Positions 18,797 to 28,662 of a DNA stretch of 64,000 nt are shown here, in pieces; the first letter of the stretch is position 1, and each line of letters starts with the position of its first letter. The notes under the pieces were generated by a model. That model ran no database searches and was not told the DNA's origin. It worked only from the letters and a program-made list of their open reading frames with translations. The translations under genes and the position numbers were made by a program. The stretch is from Tatumella ptyseos. Lineage in GTDB: Bacteria > Pseudomonadota > Gammaproteobacteria > Enterobacterales > Enterobacteriaceae. The stretch spans positions 3,038,001 through 3,102,000 of the forward strand of contig NZ_CP130649.1 of the NCBI RefSeq assembly GCF_030552895.1, in the 5' to 3' direction.

Positions 18797-19294
18797 TCAG
18801 ATACATTTAAAATAGTCAAAGGGTTCGCGGCAGTCGTCGCAGCGGTAAAGCGATTTACAGGCGGTGGACCCAAATTCGCTGATCAGCGAGGTCTGGTGGC
18901 TGCCACAGCGAGGACAACTCACCTCGACCGGCTCGGCAGCATGGCAACTATGCCCCACCGGCGGGCTAATCCCGTAATGACGTAAGCGTTGACGGGCCTC
19001 GTCGCTCATCCAATCGGTGGTCCAAGCCGGATCAAGCTGCAACACGATATGAATCGGGGTAAAACCCTGGTCAGATAAGGTGCTCTGCATCGCCGAAATC
19101 AGATGTTCAGTCGCGGGGCAACCAGAATAAGTGGGTGAGAAGCCGATAACCCAACCCTCTCCTTGCTGATGAACACTCCTTACCATCCCCAAATCAGTAA
19201 TGCTTAATACCGGTATTTCAGGATCGGGAATCTGGCTGAGTAAGTGCCAAATTTCTGGGATTTCTGCGGGAAGAATCTGCTGTAAACGTTGCAT
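18797..19294 (-). CDS. paaD: PaaD, epoxidase maturation protein (DUF59/MIP18 family)
   Basis: Accessory protein thought to help insert iron-sulfur clusters, probably in PaaE. It has 165 residues with an N-terminal MIP18/SufT-like domain (IPDPEIPVLSITDLGMVR, TYSGCPATE). The C-terminal cysteine pattern is C-x2-C near 126 (CPRCGSHQTSL) and CDDCREPFDYFKC at the end. The start at 19294 (MQRLQQILP) matches E. coli; an upstream in-frame ATG exists at 19312 inside paaC. It follows paaC by 11 nt. Confidence 0.94.
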   Translation of the reverse strand: MQRLQQILPAEIPEIWHLLSQIPDPEIPVLSITDLGMVRSVHQQGEGWVIGFSPTYSGCPATEHLISAMQSTLSDQGFTPIHIVLQLDPAWTTDWMSDEARQRLRHYGISPPVGHSCHAAEPVEVSCPRCGSHQTSLISEFGSTACKSLYRCDDCREPFDYFKCI

Positions 19295-19305
19295 CGTCAG
19301 CTCCT

Positions 19306-20052
19306 TTACCATTGCTGCCCCGGATAAGATCGCGGCAAAATTTGCATTTCTGCCAGCATGGGTCCGAGATGTTCAGTGTGCAGCCCCTGTTTACCGCCTC
19401 GGCGATAAGCCGCCTCCTGTGGTAACGCTAAACCTGCTTGACGAACACCGGCAGTGACTTCTTCCAACCACGGCGCTTCAAGCTGCCGAGGATCAATGCC
19501 AATACCCGCCGCCGCCATGGCGTCATCGTGCTCATCCGCCTCAAACAACTCAGCGGTAAAACGCCATAATTCATCAATCGACCCTTGCACTTTCTGTGCA
19601 GATAACGCCGTCCCTTGCCCTAATCGCTCAAGCCAGCCGCGGCTAAATCGTAAATGGTATTTCACCTCTTTTAAGGCTTTCGCCGCGATTGCCGCAATCT
19701 GCGGATCCTGACTCGTGATCAAACGACTGTAGAGCGCGACATGCCAAGCATCGATGAAATATTGCCGAACCAAGGTATCGCCGAAATGACCATTAGGTTG
19801 CTCGACCAGCAGCAGATTACAGAACTGACGCTCATCACGCTGAAACGCTAAGCTGTCTTCATCTTGGTCGCCAAGACGCTGCGCCGCATACGTCAGGAAA
19901 TTTCTGGCTTGGCCTAAAATATCAAGACCGATGTTGGCGAGTGCGAGGTCAATCTCCAGTTCCGGTGCATGACCACACCATGCCCCCAGCCGTTGAGAAA
20001 GCACCAAGCCGTTATCGCCAAGTCGTAACACGTAAGTTGTTAAACTATCCAT
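19306..20052 (-). CDS. paaC: PaaC, structural subunit of the phenylacetyl-CoA epoxidase
   Basis: Ferritin-fold subunit that pairs with catalytic PaaA. It has 248 residues, exactly the E. coli length. Recognisable blocks are YVLRLGDNGLVLSQRLGAW, HAPELEIDLALANIGLD and the C-terminal KQGLHTEHLGPMLAEMQ. The ATG at 20052 has AGGTCC upstream; the frame is open to 20235, but that extension is the antisense overlap of paaB and is not plausible. It starts 7 nt after paaB. Confidence 0.96.
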   Translation of the reverse strand: MDSLTTYVLRLGDNGLVLSQRLGAWCGHAPELEIDLALANIGLDILGQARNFLTYAAQRLGDQDEDSLAFQRDERQFCNLLLVEQPNGHFGDTLVRQYFIDAWHVALYSRLITSQDPQIAAIAAKALKEVKYHLRFSRGWLERLGQGTALSAQKVQGSIDELWRFTAELFEADEHDDAMAAAGIGIDPRQLEAPWLEEVTAGVRQAGLALPQEAAYRRGGKQGLHTEHLGPMLAEMQILPRSYPGQQW

Positions 20053-20059
20053 CAGGACC

Positions 20060-20347
20060 TCACATATGCTCGATGCCATCAGGCAGTTGGTAGAAGGTGG
20101 GATGGCGGTAAATTTTGCTTTCTGCTGGCTCGAAAAACTCACCACGGTCTTCTGGCTGCGAGGCGATAATTTCAGCCGCTTTGACGACCCAAATTGAACA
20201 CCCCTCACTACGACGTGTGTAGGCATCGCGAGCATTTTCTAACGCCATCTGATCATCTGCGGCGTGTAAACTGCCAACATGGCGGTGGGAAAGCCCTTGA
20301 TGGCTGCGAACAAACACCTCGTATAACGGCCAATAATGTTGATTCAT
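20060..20347 (-). CDS. paaB: PaaB, small subunit of the phenylacetyl-CoA epoxidase
   Basis: Bridging subunit of the PaaABCE complex. It has 95 residues, the same as E. coli PaaB, with YWPLYEVFVRSHQGLSHRH, HAADDQMALENARDAYTRR and the ending LPDGIEHM. The ATG at 20347 is preferred to an in-frame ATG at 20368 that would overlap paaA by 11 nt. It lies between paaA and paaC with 7-10 nt spacers. Confidence 0.96.
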   Translation of the reverse strand: MNQHYWPLYEVFVRSHQGLSHRHVGSLHAADDQMALENARDAYTRRSEGCSIWVVKAAEIIASQPEDRGEFFEPAESKIYRHPTFYQLPDGIEHM

Positions 20348-20357
20348 AACCGGCTCC

Positions 20358-21287
20358 TTAAGCGACATCGCGCTGCGCGCGTTTCTCAGCGTGAGCTAAG
20401 GCGGCTGCTCTAACCCAAGCTCCCTCTTCCCAAGCTTTACGCTTAGCGGCTAAACGTTCGTGATTACAAAGCCCGCGGCCGTTAATCACCTCATTGAATT
20501 CTTGCCAATCGATCTCACCAAACTGGTAGTGACCTGTGTTGGTATCGAGTTTTAAATCCTTATCTGGCACTTGCATGCCCAGTAACTCGACTTGCGGTAC
20601 GGTGTTATCGACAAACCGCTGACGTAATTCGTCATTACCGAAACGCTTAATTTTCCAAGCTAAGCTTTGTGCACTATTCGGTGACTCATCATCGTTTGGT
20701 CCGAACATCATCAATGCCGGCCACCAGAAGCGATTGATCGCGTCCTGTAACATAGCTCGCTGTTGTTCGCTGCCTTGTGAAAGGACCATACAGGCTTCAA
20801 AACCTTGACGCTGATGGAAACTTTCCTCTTTACAGATTTTCACCATCGCACGGGCATAAGGTCCATATGAGGTACGACATAGTGCCACTTGGTTCACGAT
20901 GGCTGCGCCATCCACTAACCAACCAATGACTCCGATATCTGCCCAGTTAAGAGTGGGGTAATTAAAGATGGAGGAGTATTTCATCTTACCCTCTAGCATC
21001 TTCTGGTAGAGGTCTTCACGCGCACAGCCTAAGGTTTCTGCTGCACTATAAAGATATAGCCCGTGACCTGCCTCGTCCTGAACCTTGGCCAGTAAAATAG
21101 CTTTGCGTCGTAACGAAGGAGCACGAGTGATCCAATTCCCTTCAGGCAACATCCCGACAATTTCCGAATGAGCATGTTGGCCAATTTGGCGGATCAGGGT
21201 CTTACGATAAGCCTCCGGCATCCAGTCTTGAGGCTCTATCGCCGTTTCCTGTGCGATAGCGTTTAGAAAGCGTTGTTCATGACTCAT
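20358..21287 (-). CDS. paaA: PaaA, catalytic di-iron subunit of the phenylacetyl-CoA epoxidase
   Basis: Introduces the 1,2-epoxide into the ring of phenylacetyl-CoA. It has 309 residues, the E. coli length. Di-iron carboxylate-bridge candidates lie in HAHSEIVGM (about 37-45), [18 protein letters not shown] (about 69-86) and [16 protein letters not shown] (about 150-165). It is the first gene of the paaABCDEFGHJK-X-Y unit. The upstream DNA contains one of two matched PaaX-operator candidates. Confidence 0.97.
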   Translation of the reverse strand: MSHEQRFLNAIAQETAIEPQDWMPEAYRKTLIRQIGQHAHSEIVGMLPEGNWITRAPSLRRKAILLAKVQDEAGHGLYLYSAAETLGCAREDLYQKMLEGKMKYSSIFNYPTLNWADIGVIGWLVDGAAIVNQVALCRTSYGPYARAMVKICKEESFHQRQGFEACMVLSQGSEQQRAMLQDAINRFWWPALMMFGPNDDESPNSAQSLAWKIKRFGNDELRQRFVDNTVPQVELLGMQVPDKDLKLDTNTGHYQFGEIDWQEFNEVINGRGLCNHERLAAKRKAWEEGAWVRAAALAHAEKRAQRDVA

Positions 21288-21330
21288 ATCAGCACCAGTC
21301 GATTCGTTAAAAATAATTAAATTTAAATAA

Positions 21331-21339
21331 GTGAATCAT
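21331..21339 (-). promoter_or_regulatory. Candidate PaaX operator facing paaA
   Basis: On the minus strand, ATGATTCAC lies 44 nt before the paaA start, with T/A-rich flanks. The same nine bases occur on the plus strand facing paaZ at 21517. E. coli PaaX operators contain a TGATTC core, so this pair is the best operator candidate for the divergent region. Confidence 0.6.
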
Positions 21340-21516
21340 TAAATCAATACTAATACGTTACACCTATGTTAATAAAGACCCCAATCTTTGTTTAGTTATT
21401 CTGTGATCAATCTCTCATCAATTATCAATATATAGTTGATTTAAAAGAAAATAATAACCACACCAATTTGAGATGTTAATCACAAGTTAATCAATAATTA
21501 ATAAAGGCACTTTAAA

Positions 21517-21525
21517 ATGATTCAC
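21517..21525 (+). promoter_or_regulatory. Candidate PaaX operator facing paaZ
   Basis: ATGATTCAC on the plus strand, 47 nt before the paaZ start, is the inverted partner of the site at 21331-21339. Between the two the DNA is strongly AT-rich (about 180 bp), fitting promoter and IHF-type DNA. Confidence 0.6.
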
Positions 21526-21571
21526 AAAAAAACTAGATTACTTATATTGGTGAAACATTTTGGGGTGTGAG

Positions 21572-23626
21572 ATGCAAAAACTATCTAGCTTTGTCTGTAA
21601 TCAATGGCAAACCGGTCAAGGAGAAGGTCGCGTTATCCGTCACGCTATCACTGACGAAGCGCTTTGGGAGGTGAGCAGTGAGGGGATCGATTTTGCTGCA
21701 GCCTGTCACTATGCCAAAACCGTCGGTGCTCCAGCCCTGCAAGCAATGACGTTTATAGAACGGGCAGCCTTACTGAAAGCCGTGGCGAAACATCTTTTGG
21801 CAGAGAAAGCCGCGTTTTATGAGATTTCGAATCAAACCGGCGCGACGCGTGCCGATAGCTGGGTCGATATTGAAGGCGGGATTGGGACACTTTTTACTTA
21901 CGCCAGCCTTGCCAACCGTGAATTACCCGATGATACCCTCTGGCCTGAGGACCCACTTATCCCACTGTCGAAAGAAGGTGGATTTGCCGCCCGCCATGTC
22001 TTGACGTCAAAACAAGGGGTCGCCGTCCATATAAACGCCTTCAATTTTCCTTGCTGGGGAATGTTGGAAAAATTGGCCCCCACTTGGCTGGCCGGTATGC
22101 CTGCCATCATTAAGCCAGGCACGGCAACTGCTCAGGTCACACAGGTTATGGTTAAATCGATGGTTGAGAGCGGGCTAGTTCCTGATGGGGCGATCAGCCT
22201 GATCTGTGGATCCGCCGGTGATCTCCTTGATCAACTCGATAGTCAGGACGTCGTGACCTTTACCGGATCGGCAACGACGGGCCAACAGCTCCGTGTGCAC
22301 CCTAATCTCGTCAAACAGTCGATTCCTTTTACTATGGAAGCAGACTCGCTAAATTGCTGTGTGCTGGGAGAGTCCGTAACGCCAGAAGATCCAGAGTTTG
22401 GTTTATTTATTCGCGAGATTGTTCGAGAAATGAGTGCCAAGGCGGGACAAAAGTGTACCGCCATTCGTCGAATTATGGTGCCAGAAGCACAACTGGATAA
22501 CGTACGAACAGCGTTACTTGAAAAATTGACCGCAATCCCAGTAGGAGACCCAAGTCAAGCTGGAATCAAAATGGGCTCCTTAGTGAATCGCGCACAACAG
22601 CAGGATGTCCAACATCAAGTCGATACCCTATGCCAAGCAGGATGCGAGTGCTTACTCGGCGGTCACATCGACCCACAGCTTCCTGGCGCCGCTTACCCGT
22701 TAACCTTACTTTATTGTTCGCAACCTGACACCACATCTGCCGTCCATGCAATTGAAGCCTTTGGACCCGTCGCAACACTTATGACTTATCGTGATAACGA
22801 CCATGCTATGACACTAGCTCGCGCTGGTGGAGGGAGCCTCGCGGCAACCTTTGTCACCCATGATGATAAGGCTGCGCGTAACTTTATCGCCGGAGCCGCC
22901 CGTGCTCATGGACGAATACAAATTTTAAATCGCGAATCCGCTACTGAATCGACGGGTCATGGTTCCCCCCTCCCACAATTGGTACATGGCGGCCCAGGTC
23001 GGGCGGGTGGGGGTGAAGAGTTAGGCGGGTTACGCGCGGTGAAACACTACCTTCAACGCACCGCGATTCAAGGAAGCCCTTCTATGCTTGCTACCATCGG
23101 CCAGCAATGGGTTCGGGGTGCAAAAGTCCAAGAAGATGTCGTGCACCCTTTCCGTAAATACTTTGAAGAACTTCAACCAGGGGATAGTTTACTGACTCAC
23201 CGTCGAACTCTCACCGAAGCCGATATTGTCAATTTCGCCTGTTTAAGTGGCGATCACTTTTATGCCCATATGGATAAAATTGGCGCCGAGGCCTCTTTCT
23301 TTGGCGAGCGAGTCGTCCATGGTTATTTTATCGTTGCCGCCGCGGCGGGCCTTTTTGTGGACGCGGGGGTCGGACCAGTCATTGCCAATTATGGCTTGGA
23401 AGGCCTGCGTTTCCTACAACCGGTGAAACCTGGCGATACCATTCAAGCGCGATTAACCTGCCAACAAAAAACCATCAAACGCCAGCGTAGCGCGGAAGAA
23501 CGTGCCACAGGGGTTGTACAGTGGGCGGTTGATATTATGAATCAGCATCAGGAGGTGGTCGCGGTCTATTCTATTTTGACCCTGGTCGCACGTCGGGAAA
23601 GTGATTTTCCGACTGAATTAAAATGA
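21572..23626 (+). CDS. paaZ: PaaZ, bifunctional oxepin-CoA hydrolase / aldehyde dehydrogenase
   Basis: Opens the seven-membered oxepin-CoA ring and oxidises the resulting aldehyde. It has 684 residues. The N-terminal aldehyde dehydrogenase domain (about 1-500) has [19 protein letters not shown] and the catalytic cysteine in [10 protein letters not shown] (about 295). The C-terminal MaoC-like R-hydratase domain (about 535-680) has [12 protein letters not shown] and [18 protein letters not shown] 21572 (MQKLSSF) agrees with E. coli; a TTG 12 nt earlier is in frame but unlikely. It is divergent from paaA, as in E. coli. Confidence 0.97.
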   Translation: MQKLSSFVCNQWQTGQGEGRVIRHAITDEALWEVSSEGIDFAAACHYAKTVGAPALQAMTFIERAALLKAVAKHLLAEKAAFYEISNQTGATRADSWVDIEGGIGTLFTYASLANRELPDDTLWPEDPLIPLSKEGGFAARHVLTSKQGVAVHINAFNFPCWGMLEKLAPTWLAGMPAIIKPGTATAQVTQVMVKSMVESGLVPDGAISLICGSAGDLLDQLDSQDVVTFTGSATTGQQLRVHPNLVKQSIPFTMEADSLNCCVLGESVTPEDPEFGLFIREIVREMSAKAGQKCTAIRRIMVPEAQLDNVRTALLEKLTAIPVGDPSQAGIKMGSLVNRAQQQDVQHQVDTLCQAGCECLLGGHIDPQLPGAAYPLTLLYCSQPDTTSAVHAIEAFGPVATLMTYRDNDHAMTLARAGGGSLAATFVTHDDKAARNFIAGAARAHGRIQILNRESATESTGHGSPLPQLVHGGPGRAGGGEELGGLRAVKHYLQRTAIQGSPSMLATIGQQWVRGAKVQEDVVHPFRKYFEELQPGDSLLTHRRTLTEADIVNFACLSGDHFYAHMDKIGAEASFFGERVVHGYFIVAAAAGLFVDAGVGPVIANYGLEGLRFLQPVKPGDTIQARLTCQQKTIKRQRSAEERATGVVQWAVDIMNQHQEVVAVYSILTLVARRESDFPTELK

Positions 23627-23666
23627 GAGTGGGAACATTAACGATTCAGATACATCATTATTGAAT

Positions 23667-23685
23667 GTGTCTTAAATTGAGACAC
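23667..23685. terminator. Hairpin after paaZ
   Basis: GTGTCT/AGACAC stem with a 7-nt loop, 41 nt after the paaZ stop and followed on the plus strand by a weak T-rich stretch. It may end paaZ transcription. Confidence 0.45.
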
Positions 23686-23702
23686 GTCAATCTTGTTTCC
23701 TT

Positions 23703-23722
23703 CCCCCCACAACTGTGGGGGG
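23703..23722. terminator. G/C-rich hairpin between convergent genes
   Basis: Perfect 8-bp stem CCCCCCAC/GTGGGGGG with a 4-nt loop, 13 nt from the end of the convergent aldehyde dehydrogenase gene. Neither strand has a T-tract, so it may block transcription or protect an RNA end rather than act as a classical intrinsic terminator. Confidence 0.5.
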
Positions 23723-23734
23723 ATACCGTCATCT

Positions 23735-25045
23735 CTATTCAACAATTCGAATAGATTTACGGTGAGTAAAAGCTTGGAAACTAAAGAACCCGTGATATTC
23801 ACCCATACCAGATCCCCCCACCCCACCGAACGGTAGATAAGGGGAGAAAAAGTGGGTTAATGTGCCGTTAACTTGAGCATCCCCACTCGGTACCGCGCTA
23901 ATCACTTTTTTACCTGTCGCCGTATCCTTGGTAAAGACATAAAATGCGAGAGGATTCGGGTGACGACGGTTAATCTCCTGTACCACTTGATCAACCTCTT
24001 CATAGTTTACGATAGGTAATACTGGCCCAAAGAGTTCTTCCTGCATCAACGCATCATCCCACTGTACATCCGAGACAACGGTCGCCTGTAAATAGCGATT
24101 AGCGGGATCGGCTTGGCCACCCATTTCAACATGACCATGAGTCTGCTTAAGCAGTTCGAGTAGATGCTCCACCTGCCGCTGGCTGACGACTTTACCGGTG
24201 GAGTGAACATCAGGAAGCTGTTCGCGAATAGCTTGAGTTAACCTATCCACTAAAGCGGCTTTGAGGCTAGAGGGGACTAACACATAGTCTGGTGCGACAC
24301 AGGTCTGGCCGCTATTAGTATATTTACCAAACATCAGCTGTTGGGTGACTTGATCGAGGTCGGCATCGGGCAAGATTAAGAAAGGCGTTTTTCCGCCGAG
24401 TTCTAATACTACAGGCGTTAGATGCTTGGCGGCAGCTTCCATCACCACGCGGCCGACGTTAGGGCTTCCGGTAAAGAAAATAAAATCAAAAGGTAAGCTG
24501 AGCAGTAGCGTGTTTTCCTCTCTGGCCCCTTGTACCACCGCCAGATAATGACTATCAAACGCAGTATTAACGATATCCTCAATAACCTTTGCCGTTAACG
24601 GAACTTGCTCTGAAGGCTTGATAATGGCGGTATTACCGCCAGCTATAGCCCCGACGACGGGTCCCAGTGCTAATGCGACAGGATAGTTAAAAGGTCCAAT
24701 AATATAATTCACGCCGTAAGGCTCATGCTGATAGGAACATGAAGAAGGGGCAAGAATAGTAGGGGTTTCTACCTGCTTTTCAGCACACCAGTCGTCGAGA
24801 TGGGCGAGCGCAAAATCAATTTCAGAAACAACCTCACCGATTTCCCCCATATCAACCAATGCCTTATCACGGCCAAGATCCTCTGCCATGGCGGCGTACA
24901 ACGGTTCTTTATGAGCCAGTAAACTCTCTTTTAACTTTATTAACGCCTGTTTACGGAAGGCGACATCACGCGTTTCCCCTTGGGAAAAAAAGGTTTTTTG
25001 CTGCTGGAAGATCTGCTCGATTTGCGTTTTCTCAGTATATTGCAT
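23735..25045 (-). CDS. Aldehyde dehydrogenase (class 3 / coniferyl aldehyde dehydrogenase-like)
   Basis: NAD(P)-dependent oxidation of an aldehyde to the acid. The 436-residue length is that of short class-3-like ALDHs. Motifs: YIIGPFNYPVALALGPVVGAI, the catalytic glutamate in LELGGKTPF (about 213), and the catalytic cysteine in NSGQTCVAPDYV (about 245). It lies 34 nt downstream of the cytochrome c gene of a PQQ alcohol dehydrogenase, on the same strand. The protein lacks a signal peptide and would act in the cytoplasm on aldehydes that enter or are made there. Confidence 0.87.
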   Translation of the reverse strand: MQYTEKTQIEQIFQQQKTFFSQGETRDVAFRKQALIKLKESLLAHKEPLYAAMAEDLGRDKALVDMGEIGEVVSEIDFALAHLDDWCAEKQVETPTILAPSSCSYQHEPYGVNYIIGPFNYPVALALGPVVGAIAGGNTAIIKPSEQVPLTAKVIEDIVNTAFDSHYLAVVQGAREENTLLLSLPFDFIFFTGSPNVGRVVMEAAAKHLTPVVLELGGKTPFLILPDADLDQVTQQLMFGKYTNSGQTCVAPDYVLVPSSLKAALVDRLTQAIREQLPDVHSTGKVVSQRQVEHLLELLKQTHGHVEMGGQADPANRYLQATVVSDVQWDDALMQEELFGPVLPIVNYEEVDQVVQEINRRHPNPLAFYVFTKDTATGKKVISAVPSGDAQVNGTLTHFFSPYLPFGGVGGSGMGEYHGFFSFQAFTHRKSIRIVE

Positions 25046-25079
25046 GGGTTATCCTTTCGTTTCTTAGGTGTTGTAAAAG

Positions 25080-26435
25080 TTACTTCGCGTTATCGTGCGC
25101 ATCGTGGTGGCTTTCGATTTGAAAGGTCCACTGCTTACCGTAAGGTTGTGCCTGCATAAAGGTCCACCCCGCTGTATTACCCGCGCCTGCATTACCGCCA
25201 TCACGGATAATCTGTTCGACATCCTGTGCCGTGACGCTGGTAGAACTGTGATTCCCCCAAGCTCCCCGTAAGTAGTTAATCAGATCAGCTGTCTGCTGCG
25301 AGCTGAATTGATCCGCATAGGCGGGCATGCTAACGGTAGAAGGTGCCCAATTCCCCGCAGGCAAGGTAGCCCCCTCTCGAATAATTTTGACCAAAGAATC
25401 TGGTAGCGGACCTGTGACGATAGAATTACCGCGAAGCTGCGGGAACATCCTCGCGATACCTTCCCCTTGCCGGCCATGACAGATGGCGCAGTTATCTTGA
25501 TAAATCGCCTCTCCCGCTGGAGATGTCGTGTTCGATGCGACGACCTCCTTATCAGCAGTCTTACTCACAGGAAGTGTTTTCAGATACTTAGCAATCGCAT
25601 GGAGATCTTTATCAGTGAGGTATTGTGTACTCCAACTAATCACGTCCGTCATCGGTCCGAAAGAGGCGGTGCGATCGGTACGCCCCGTTTTTAGATACGC
25701 GACGATTTCATCCTCAGACCAACTTCCTAAGCCGTTGTAATGGTCCGCACCTAGATTAGGTACAGACCATCCATCAATGACGGTCCCACCGGCTAACCAA
25801 TGTTCGCCTTGCTGTTCAGTTAAGGCTTTTTCTTGCATCGCCATCCCCCGCGGCGTATGGCAAGATCCGCAGTGACCCAAGCCTTGTACTAAGTAGCTGC
25901 CTCGCGCGACTTGCGGATCACTGTAGGTCTGGGCGTTAAAAGGCTTGGCTTCCGGTGCGAAAAGCCCGCGCCAGATCCGTAATGGCCAACGCATCGATAG
26001 CGGCCAAGGGATCTCGGTCTCTTTATTGACGGTGGAGTCAGCCTCTACGCCATGCATAAAATAGGCATACAGAGCTTTGACATCGTCATCACTCAGGCGC
26101 GAATAACTGGGGTAAGGCATGGCAGGATAAAGTGTTCGACCATCTTTACGAACCCCCTGACGCACTGCATTGCCGAACTCTTCGAGGCTATAACCACCAA
26201 TCCCTTGTGCGGGATCAGGGGTAATGTTTGTCGAGTAAATGAGCCCGATAGGCGATTTAATTGCCAAGCCACCGGTGAAAGGTTTCCCCCCCACCGCGGT
26301 ATGACAGGCCACACAGTCTCCCGCTCGGGCCAAATATTCGCCTTGCTGGATTAACCCCGAATCAACCTGCGCGCCATAGCTCGCCATACTCGAGATAAAT
26401 AATGCTAACCCCGTGAGAAATAGATTCTTGTTCAT
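25080..26435 (-). CDS. Triheme cytochrome c subunit of a periplasmic alcohol dehydrogenase
   Basis: Accepts electrons from the quinohemoprotein dehydrogenase and passes them to ubiquinone. It has 451 residues with a signal peptide (to about residue 21). Three CxxCH heme-c sites occur: CVACH at 41-45, CGSCH near 188 and CAICH near 315. This is the layout of AdhB of acetic acid bacteria and of gluconate dehydrogenase cytochrome subunits. It begins 2 nt after the PQQ dehydrogenase gene, which makes the alcohol dehydrogenase partnership more likely than a gluconate dehydrogenase. Confidence 0.9.
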   Translation of the reverse strand: MNKNLFLTGLALFISSMASYGAQVDSGLIQQGEYLARAGDCVACHTAVGGKPFTGGLAIKSPIGLIYSTNITPDPAQGIGGYSLEEFGNAVRQGVRKDGRTLYPAMPYPSYSRLSDDDVKALYAYFMHGVEADSTVNKETEIPWPLSMRWPLRIWRGLFAPEAKPFNAQTYSDPQVARGSYLVQGLGHCGSCHTPRGMAMQEKALTEQQGEHWLAGGTVIDGWSVPNLGADHYNGLGSWSEDEIVAYLKTGRTDRTASFGPMTDVISWSTQYLTDKDLHAIAKYLKTLPVSKTADKEVVASNTTSPAGEAIYQDNCAICHGRQGEGIARMFPQLRGNSIVTGPLPDSLVKIIREGATLPAGNWAPSTVSMPAYADQFSSQQTADLINYLRGAWGNHSSTSVTAQDVEQIIRDGGNAGAGNTAGWTFMQAQPYGKQWTFQIESHHDAHDNAK

Positions 26436-26437
26436 GG

Positions 26438-28636
26438 CTATTTCTCCGGCATAAAGTTAGGGCCAATGATGACTGACCCAGGGATCTGCTGAGGATTTTT
26501 TCGTGCATCGACCTCTCTCTGATAAGTCGTATTCCCGCGCTGGATGAGAAACTGACGAATAGACTCAATCTGTTCAGTCGTCATATTTTTCTTAAATCCG
26601 ACCATGCCATAAGCAGTCAAGGCACCGTCGCCAACGACCCTATAGAAAGCATCAGCGTTACGTATCGCACCAGACCACCGTAGATCAGGTAATACGCCGC
26701 CCGATTCACCATTATCGCCATGACAGGCGGCACAATAGTCCATGTAGTGGCCATAGCCATTTTTCGCCTGCTCAGGGTCAAATTTTTCCGGTGGCTTGAC
26801 GGGTAAGAACCCCTTAGTGTTGACAGGTGGTAGGGTTTTATCCCCATCTAAGGAGAAAACGACAATACGCGATTTATTGACTGTCCAGCCTCCCGTTCTT
26901 GCTACGCCACCCATTAAAAGGGGATAGATACCGCCCCAGCCGACCTCGACCGCAACATATTGCTTACCTGCCACGGAGTAAGTCATCGGCGCTGCCATCA
27001 CTGCGCTTTGTAGGGATGTCTGCCAGAGTTGTTGGCCAGTCGTCGCATCGTAAGCATTAAAAAGACCATTAGTCAGACCTTGGAATACCAGATTACCGGC
27101 GGTAGCGAGTACCCCTCCATTCCAAGGGCCTTGATGATTGACGGTAAAAGCAGGTGCCTGCTTAACCGGGTCCCAGGCAATCAACCATCCTTTCAGGAGT
27201 TCACCAAATTGGGTCTTCACCTTCGCATCATCCGGCGCGCCAATTTTCGACATATCCAGACCGAGGTTTAGACCTTGCGGCTTAAGCTTCGCATCTTGAC
27301 TCGGCACATAGTTAAAGGGGATCTGTTGGGCGGGAATATAGACGTATCCTGTTTTTGGGCTGTAGGCCATTGGCTGCCAATTATGCCCACCTAAATCACC
27401 AGGAAGACCAAACCAAGGCTTTCCGGTAACCGAATAAAGGGCAGCGGGAACGGTGTTCGGACGCCCCGTCTTAGGATCAATGCCTTTTGCCCAATTGACC
27501 TCAACATAGTTTTTGGCTGAGAGAAATTCTCCAGTTTTGGCGTCGAGAATATAGAAAAATCCATTTTTCGGGGCATGCATAATCACATGGCGAGGCTTAC
27601 CCTCCACCAGGATATCTGCAGTCATAATCTGTTGGGTCGAAGTGAAGTCCCATTGATCTTGCGGCGTTTCTTGAAAATGCCAAACATACTCACCGGTTTC
27701 AGGACGTAGGGCGAGAATACTACCAAGGAAGAGATTGTCACCTTTTCCCCCTGAACGCTGTTGGTAATTCCACGGAGAACCATTTCCTACACCGATATAG
27801 ACTAAGTCAGTGACGGGATCATAGGTAATCGCGTCCCAAACCGTTCCCCCTCCCCCCGACTTCACCCAGTTCCCTGGGCCCCAGGTTTTGTAGGCCAAGT
27901 CGGCGAGTGGTTTGTCAGAAACGGTATGATCAGGTTTATTTCCTGGCGCAGGGACGGTAAAGAAACGCCACTTTAATTTCCCTGTTTCCGCATCAAATCC
28001 AGAAACAAAACCTCGCGCACCAAATTCTGCCCCCGCATTACCAATGATGACTACACCTTTGGCCACACGCGGCGCACCATCAACGATATAGCTACGGACA
28101 TCACCTAACTGTGCATCGTGCGGAATAGTGTCGGTTTCCCAAACAAGTTTGCCGGTCTTCGCATCCAGCGCCACTAAACGTCCATCAAAAGTACCGAGGA
28201 TAATCTTCCCATTCCAGAAAGCGGCTCCGCGATTAACCGTGTCACAGCAACCTTTTACCGCCGAATCCCCCGGAACTTTTGGATCGTACTGCCAAAGTAG
28301 CTGACCGGTATCCGCTTTATACGCTCGGACTTTACTCCAGTTAGTGGTTGCGTAAAGCACACCATCGACAACCAATGGTGTCCCCTCTTGACCTCGATTC
28401 GTATCAAAATCTTGGTACCATGCGATGTGTAACTGCTTAACGTTTTTATCGTTAATTTGCGATAACGGTGAATAACGTTGTTCAGAGTAAGTTCTTCCAT
28501 AAGTGAGCCAGTCCTGTGGCGTCTTATCTGCATTGATAATCGCCGCTCCCGTATCTTGTGCATAAACCTGATGAGTCATGCTTGAGAGTAACGAGAACAG
28601 AATAGCTCCAAGGCTAAATTTATAATTATTTTTCAT
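26438..28636 (-). CDS. PQQ-dependent quinohemoprotein alcohol dehydrogenase
   Basis: Periplasmic oxidation of a primary alcohol (ethanol-like substrates in known relatives) using PQQ and heme c. It has 732 residues with a signal peptide ending near QVYA. The eight-bladed propeller contains W-motif repeats such as DAKTGKLVWETD and DATTGQQLWQTS. The vicinal disulfide that covers PQQ is at GCCDTV (about 129), and a C-terminal cytochrome domain has CAACH near 636. This matches type II/III alcohol dehydrogenase (AdhA) rather than heme-free methanol dehydrogenase. No pqq biosynthesis genes are in the window. The real substrate cannot be read from the sequence. Confidence 0.92.
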   Translation of the reverse strand: MKNNYKFSLGAILFSLLSSMTHQVYAQDTGAAIINADKTPQDWLTYGRTYSEQRYSPLSQINDKNVKQLHIAWYQDFDTNRGQEGTPLVVDGVLYATTNWSKVRAYKADTGQLLWQYDPKVPGDSAVKGCCDTVNRGAAFWNGKIILGTFDGRLVALDAKTGKLVWETDTIPHDAQLGDVRSYIVDGAPRVAKGVVIIGNAGAEFGARGFVSGFDAETGKLKWRFFTVPAPGNKPDHTVSDKPLADLAYKTWGPGNWVKSGGGGTVWDAITYDPVTDLVYIGVGNGSPWNYQQRSGGKGDNLFLGSILALRPETGEYVWHFQETPQDQWDFTSTQQIMTADILVEGKPRHVIMHAPKNGFFYILDAKTGEFLSAKNYVEVNWAKGIDPKTGRPNTVPAALYSVTGKPWFGLPGDLGGHNWQPMAYSPKTGYVYIPAQQIPFNYVPSQDAKLKPQGLNLGLDMSKIGAPDDAKVKTQFGELLKGWLIAWDPVKQAPAFTVNHQGPWNGGVLATAGNLVFQGLTNGLFNAYDATTGQQLWQTSLQSAVMAAPMTYSVAGKQYVAVEVGWGGIYPLLMGGVARTGGWTVNKSRIVVFSLDGDKTLPPVNTKGFLPVKPPEKFDPEQAKNGYGHYMDYCAACHGDNGESGGVLPDLRWSGAIRNADAFYRVVGDGALTAYGMVGFKKNMTTEQIESIRQFLIQRGNTTYQREVDARKNPQQIPGSVIIGPNFMPEK

Positions 28637-28662
28637 TAGGCATCGCTCCAGTATTACATCCT

